Below, piece after piece: positions 60,850 to 64,000 of a DNA stretch of 64,000 nt. Position numbers and translations under genes: made by a program. The DNA comes from Candidatus Brachythrix odensensis (GTDB lineage: Bacteria; Chloroflexota; Anaerolineae; J036; Brachytrichaceae). The stretch is taken from positions 8,677 through 72,676 of the forward strand of contig JADKDT010000018.1 in assembly GCA_016714465.1 (NCBI GenBank). The letters are read 5' to 3'. How positions within the stretch are numbered: position 1 is the stretch's first letter; every line of letters starts with the position of its first letter. The notes beneath the pieces were generated by a model, which was not told the DNA's origin, made no database searches, and saw only the letters and a program-made list of their open reading frames with translations.

Positions 60850-61971
60850 CTACGCCCTCGGGCGCGGCTTCGCTGCGGGCGTCGATGCCTGCGCAGCGCG
60901 GACGGCAGCGAGCTCCGCCCTGGTTTGGGCCAATTCACGTTCGAGATCGGCGTTCAGCGCGGCCAGGGCGTCGACAGGAGATGCCGGGGAGGGTGCGGGC
61001 GCTTGTGTGGCCGGTTCAATCTGGGCGACTGGGGCCATTTGCTTGAGCTCAGACGTAAGGCGCCTCACCTCGGCCTGGTGCGCGGCGAGCTGCGCATCGC
61101 GCCGCGCGACCGCCTCGTTCAACGCGTCGATGCGCCCGTGGGCGGCGGCGACTTCGGTCTGCAGCCCATTCGCGCGCGCGGCCGCCTCGTCACCGGCGCT
61201 GGTGAATGGCGCGGCCGCGGCCTGGCGCAACTTGTCCTCGCGGTCAGCTGCCAGCCGCTCAAGCTCACCTACCCGGGCCCGGGCTTCGTTCAATTGCGAT
61301 TCGAGCAACAGCGCGCTGCCGGCCACGGCGCTGATATCGGCCACCTTGCGCGACTCGTTCTGGGCGGCGGCCATGGCATCCATGAGCTTGGCATTCTTCT
61401 CGTCCAGTTGACGCCTCAGCGCATCCATCTCGGCGAGCCGGACGTCTTTGCGCATCAACTCGGCCCGCACGACCTCGAGCTCCGACCGCGCCCGCTCCAG
61501 ATCGGATGTCAGCGAGGTGAGCGCCTCATCTTTCTCCGTGGACATCCCCGTCGAATGCGCCAGCTGTTCACCGGTGGCGGTCAACGCGCCCGACAGGGCA
61601 AGCGTTGCGCCATCCCGGGCGTTGGTTAGCCGCTCGAGCTCGATGCGGCGCTGTTGCTCCGCTCGAAACGACGCCTCGGATTGAGCGGCAAGCGACCGCG
61701 CGTCGGTCAGACGCGCTTCGAGCTCGCCGAACTCCTGGTCGCGGACCCGAAATGCGTTGCCGGCATTGTCACGCTCGGACAAGGCAAGGTGCTTGGCAAC
61801 ATGCTCCTGATCCTTCTCGAGGCGGAGTTGCTCCGCCTCGGTCTCGGCCCTTTCGGCTCGGCGCGAGGTATTCAGCCATGAGAATGCGGCCACCACGACA
61901 ATGGCGGCCACGATCGCGGCAAGCGCGATTGGGAGCAGTGTCAGCAGGAAGTTGGTATCGGGCAAGGTCAA
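60850..61971 (-). CDS. Coiled-coil/HhH protein, fragment 1 (membrane anchor and coiled coil)
   Basis: One N-terminal transmembrane helix (FLLTLLPIALAAIVAAIVVVAAFSW, residues 8-32 in order) is followed by more than 250 residues of coiled coil (RAERAETEAEQLRLEKDQE, TSDLERARSELEVVRAEL, ESQLNEARARVGELERLA). The frame changes near 60875, where one base is missing. The full protein, about 860 residues, would be an inner-membrane anchored rod with a helix-hairpin-helix tip in the cytoplasm. Function unknown. Confidence 0.7.
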   Translation of the reverse strand: MTLPDTNFLLTLLPIALAAIVAAIVVVAAFSWLNTSRRAERAETEAEQLRLEKDQEHVAKHLALSERDNAGNAFRVRDQEFGELEARLTDARSLAAQSEASFRAEQQRRIELERLTNARDGATLALSGALTATGEQLAHSTGMSTEKDEALTSLTSDLERARSELEVVRAELMRKDVRLAEMDALRRQLDEKNAKLMDAMAAAQNESRKVADISAVAGSALLLESQLNEARARVGELERLAADREDKLRQAAAAPFTSAGDEAAARANGLQTEVAAAHGRIDALNEAVARRDAQLAAHQAEVRRLTSELKQMAPVAQIEPATQAPAPSPASPVDALAALNADLERELAQTRAELAAVRAAQASTPAAKPRPRA

Positions 61972-62033
61972 AACGGGCCTCCGGTCTGGTGATTATAGTG
62001 AGAGGCTAGATGGGGCCATAGGCCGGTGACTTG

Positions 62034-62098
62034 TTCACCACAAAGGCACAAAGGTTCCAAATGCCATTCTTTGTGTCTTCGTGCCTCTGTGGTGAAAA
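62034..62098. repeat. Intergenic inverted repeat, 'CACAAAGG' family
   Basis: TTCACCACAAAGGCACAAAG (from 62034) mirrors, with mismatches, CTTTGTGTCTTCGTGCC and TCTGTGGTGAAAA (to 62098). It lies between divergent genes. See the sister copy at 35067. Confidence 0.75.
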
Positions 62099-62131
62099 AC
62101 GATTGTCCGCGGTTCGGCGTATGATCTCGGC

Positions 62132-62881
62132 ATGAAGCTGGCAAATCGGGTCGCGCTGGTCACCGGAGGGGCGCATCGGGTGGGTCGGGCGATCTGTCTG
62201 GCCCTGGCGGCCGAAGGCGCCGATATTGTGCTGCACTATGGCGCGAGCGCGGACGCCGCGCGCCGCACCGCGGACGAGATCGTGGCGCTGAGTCGGCGGG
62301 TGGCAGTGGTGCAAGCCGACCTGTCGTCGTGGTCTGCAGCGCGCGAATTGGGGGCTCGCGCGATCGACGCCTTTGGGCGGGTCGACATCCTGGTCAACAG
62401 CGCCTCGTCCTTTGTGCGCGGGCGGTTTGCGACAGCAAGCGAAGCCGATTTTGACCAGGCCTTTGACGTCAACGTCAAGGCGCCTTACGCGCTATGCCAG
62501 GTGATTGCCGGTTCAATGGCGAACCGGCCGGCGGGCGATCCCGGCGCCATCATCAACATTGTCGACGAGGGCGCCCTCTCGCCCAACCGCGAGTTCGCCG
62601 CCCATGGGCTTTCCAAGGCGGCGCTGCTCGCGCTGACCCGCCTTCTCGCCGTTGAACTGGCGCCTGCCGTGCGGACGAATGCCATTTGCCCTGGCCCGAT
62701 TCTCAAGCCCGACCGCATGTCCGAGGCGCGCTGGCAGGCCTTGCGCGAGACCAATCCGATGCAGGCACTTGGCAGCCCAGACGACCTGGCCGCCTGCGTC
62801 GTCTTCCTCGCCGCGGGACCGGCATTTATCAATGGCGATTGTTTAATGCTGGATGGCGGGCGCGATTGGACGCGGCGGTGA
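62132..62881 (+). CDS. SDR family, pteridine-reductase-like, with altered catalytic Tyr
   Basis: 249 residues. The cofactor motif VALVTGGAHRVGRAICLAL (with HRVGR) is typical of pteridine reductase/FolM-type SDRs. IINIVDEGALSPN has Asp at the usual Ser position, also seen in PTR1. The expected Tyr of YxxxK is His here: FAAHGLSKAAL keeps the Lys. GDCLMLDGGRDW ends the protein. It might reduce dihydrofolate or biopterin, but the Tyr-to-His change makes activity uncertain. Confidence 0.82.
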   Translation: MKLANRVALVTGGAHRVGRAICLALAAEGADIVLHYGASADAARRTADEIVALSRRVAVVQADLSSWSAARELGARAIDAFGRVDILVNSASSFVRGRFATASEADFDQAFDVNVKAPYALCQVIAGSMANRPAGDPGAIINIVDEGALSPNREFAAHGLSKAALLALTRLLAVELAPAVRTNAICPGPILKPDRMSEARWQALRETNPMQALGSPDDLAACVVFLAAGPAFINGDCLMLDGGRDWTRR

Positions 62882-62891
62882 GCTTGGAACT

Positions 62892-62938
62892 GGCGAGATC
62901 GCGATCCCCGCGTTTCGCGCGGGGATCGCGATCTCGCC
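62892..62938. repeat. Perfect 21-bp hairpin with five-base loop
   Basis: Arms 62892-62912 and 62918-62938 pair exactly around TTTCG (CGAAA on the minus strand). It starts ten bases after the SDR stop and lies before the convergent dehydratase gene. The outer sequence GGCGAGATC is shared with hairpins at 4373 and 31145. Confidence 0.85.
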
Positions 62939-62957
62939 CCTATTCTCCAGCCAGGCG

Positions 62958-64000
62958 TCAGATGTCCCGCGGATCGGCGATCGTCCCGGCCACGGCACTG
63001 GCGGCGACGACGGCCGGTGAAGACAGATAGATCTCCGAGTCGCGGGTGCCCATCCGCCCGCGGAAGTTGCGGTTGGCGCTGCTGATCGTCGCTTCACCGA
63101 CGGCGGGCACGCCCATGTGATTGCCCATGCACGGCCCGCAGCCGGGCACGCCGATCACGGCCCCGGCGTCCATCAGGTCGCTGATCCAGCCGCGCCGAGT
63201 GGCCTCCTGCAACACCTCGGAGGAGGCGGGGATGACGAGCAGGCGGGTGCCGCGCGCGACGCGTTTGCCTCGCAGCACGGTCAGCGCTGCCGCAATGTCC
63301 TCCAGCCGCCCGTTGGTGCAGGTGCCAAGAAATGCTTGCGCCACGCGAGTGCCCTTCAGGGCGCTGACCGGGACCACGTTGTCAACCCGGTGGGGACGGG
63401 CGACCATGGGTTCAATCGCCGACAAGTCATATGAATGCGACGCCGCATAGCGCGCGTCTGGATCGGGATACAGCGCGCGCGCCTTCAGGCCGGAGAGCAA
63501 GTCCTCGAGGTTGGGCACCCCCCCCCGGCCGTCATCGCGCCAGCGCTGGTCGCGGGCGCGCAGTCGCTCGCGCAGGTAGTCGAAGACGGCGTCATCGGGG
63601 GGGAGGTAGGCGTTCTTGGCCCCGAACTCGGCCATCATGTTGGGCAGCACCATCCGGCTCTCCAGGCTGAGCGAGGCCAGCCCCGGACCGTCGAATTCGA
63701 CGGACATGTACAAGCCGCCGTCCTGGCCCAGGTCGCCGATGAGTTTGAGGCACAGGTCCTTGGCCGTCACCCATGGCTCGAGATTGCCGGCAAGCGTAAT
63801 GCGCATGCTTTCGGGCGCGCGCAGCCAGATCTCGCCGGTGGCCCACACCGCCGCAACCTCGGTTCGGCCGATGCCGGCCCCAAACGCGCCCAGCCAGCCG
63901 AAGTGGGTGGTATGCGAGTCCGAACCAACGATCATCTGGCCCGGCAGCACGGCCGCCTCTTCGCTCAGCACCTGATGGCAGATGCCGCGCCCGACCTCCC
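62958..64000 (-). CDS. leuC: 3-isopropylmalate dehydratase/homoaconitase large subunit (5' end beyond window)
   Basis: The gene continues past 64000; the frame enters as EVGRGICHQVLSEEA. Aconitase-family motifs: GSDSHTTHFGWLGAFGAGIGRTE, AFLGTCTNGRLEDIA (first Fe-S Cys), PGCGPCMGNHMG (other two Cys), and FRGRMGTRDSEIYLSSPAVVAASA at the end. The enzyme uses a [4Fe-4S] cluster to isomerise isopropylmalate (leucine synthesis) or homocitrate/homoaconitate (lysine). The motif layout suits the archaeal/thermophile LeuC-HacA branch; which one is not decidable here. The small subunit gene (leuD) is not in the window. Confidence 0.87.
   Translation of the reverse strand, partial: EVGRGICHQVLSEEAAVLPGQMIVGSDSHTTHFGWLGAFGAGIGRTEVAAVWATGEIWLRAPESMRITLAGNLEPWVTAKDLCLKLIGDLGQDGGLYMSVEFDGPGLASLSLESRMVLPNMMAEFGAKNAYLPPDDAVFDYLRERLRARDQRWRDDGRGGVPNLEDLLSGLKARALYPDPDARYAASHSYDLSAIEPMVARPHRVDNVVPVSALKGTRVAQAFLGTCTNGRLEDIAAALTVLRGKRVARGTRLLVIPASSEVLQEATRRGWISDLMDAGAVIGVPGCGPCMGNHMGVPAVGEATISSANRNFRGRMGTRDSEIYLSSPAVVAASAVAGTIADPRDI

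Overview
The window is a GC-rich (roughly 65%) bacterial chromosome segment with no rRNA, tRNA, CRISPR array, transposase or phage gene that I could recognise. The best guess is a Chloroflexota (Anaerolineae-like) bacterium, probably a metagenome or long-read assembly. Hints are the Gram-positive-type SOS boxes (GAAC-N4-GTTC) in front of lexA, a Gls24-type protein beside nusB, large secreted mosaic proteases, YfhO-like membrane proteins, and the style of intergenic inverted repeats. This placement is an inference.

Layout. Positions 1-3605 (minus) are a housekeeping block: rpmF - terminator - fabD - fabG - Gls24-type gene - nusB - tatA/B - tatC. Positions 3779-6273 hold a small hypothetical gene broken by an amber codon, then an EamA exporter with a homocysteine S-methyltransferase. 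Positions 6302-16805 are an envelope region: a giant subtilisin-like secreted protease in three frames, an acyltransferase-3 membrane protein, a membrane protein of unknown role, and a divergent YfhO-like membrane protein in three frames. lexA follows at 16933 with a clear SOS-regulated promoter. Positions 17744-24524 carry scattered metabolic genes: two hydrolases, an unusual terpene-cyclase-like/GNAT fusion, a VOC protein, a class III aminotransferase and a GH5 lipoprotein. Positions 24535-32003 encode leucine/acyl-CoA breakdown: biotin carboxylase, carboxyltransferase, thiolase and a 3-hydroxyacyl-CoA dehydrogenase, with a perfect palindromic operator between the divergent carboxyltransferase and thiolase genes and an M14 carboxypeptidase inserted. 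Positions 32059-35035 hold two Gfo/Idh oxidoreductases and a GH13-like C-terminal remnant. Positions 35179-39581 encode a three-gene NAD-linked formate dehydrogenase. After a putative zinc protease come ogt, glycosyltransferases, a DinB-like protein and a serine hydrolase. Positions 46447-59297 form a long plus-strand catabolic locus: GntR/FCD regulator, two dehydrogenases, a carbohydrate ABC importer (binding protein, two permeases, ATPase), an enolase-superfamily dehydratase, an S9 peptidase, an SDR and a D-2-hydroxyacid dehydrogenase. The window ends with a membrane-anchored coiled-coil/HhH protein, a pteridine-reductase-like SDR, and the 5'-truncated large subunit of an isopropylmalate/homoaconitate dehydratase.

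Two features run through the whole window. First, about fourteen genes or gene joints change reading frame by one or two bases, often at G, C or T runs; protein similarity continues across the joints, so most look like uncorrected sequencing indels rather than decay. Broken genes are listed fragment by fragment. Second, almost every gene end carries a long, individually unique, near-perfect hairpin capped by a GAA, GGA or AAA triloop, beside three or four families of longer imperfect intergenic inverted repeats.
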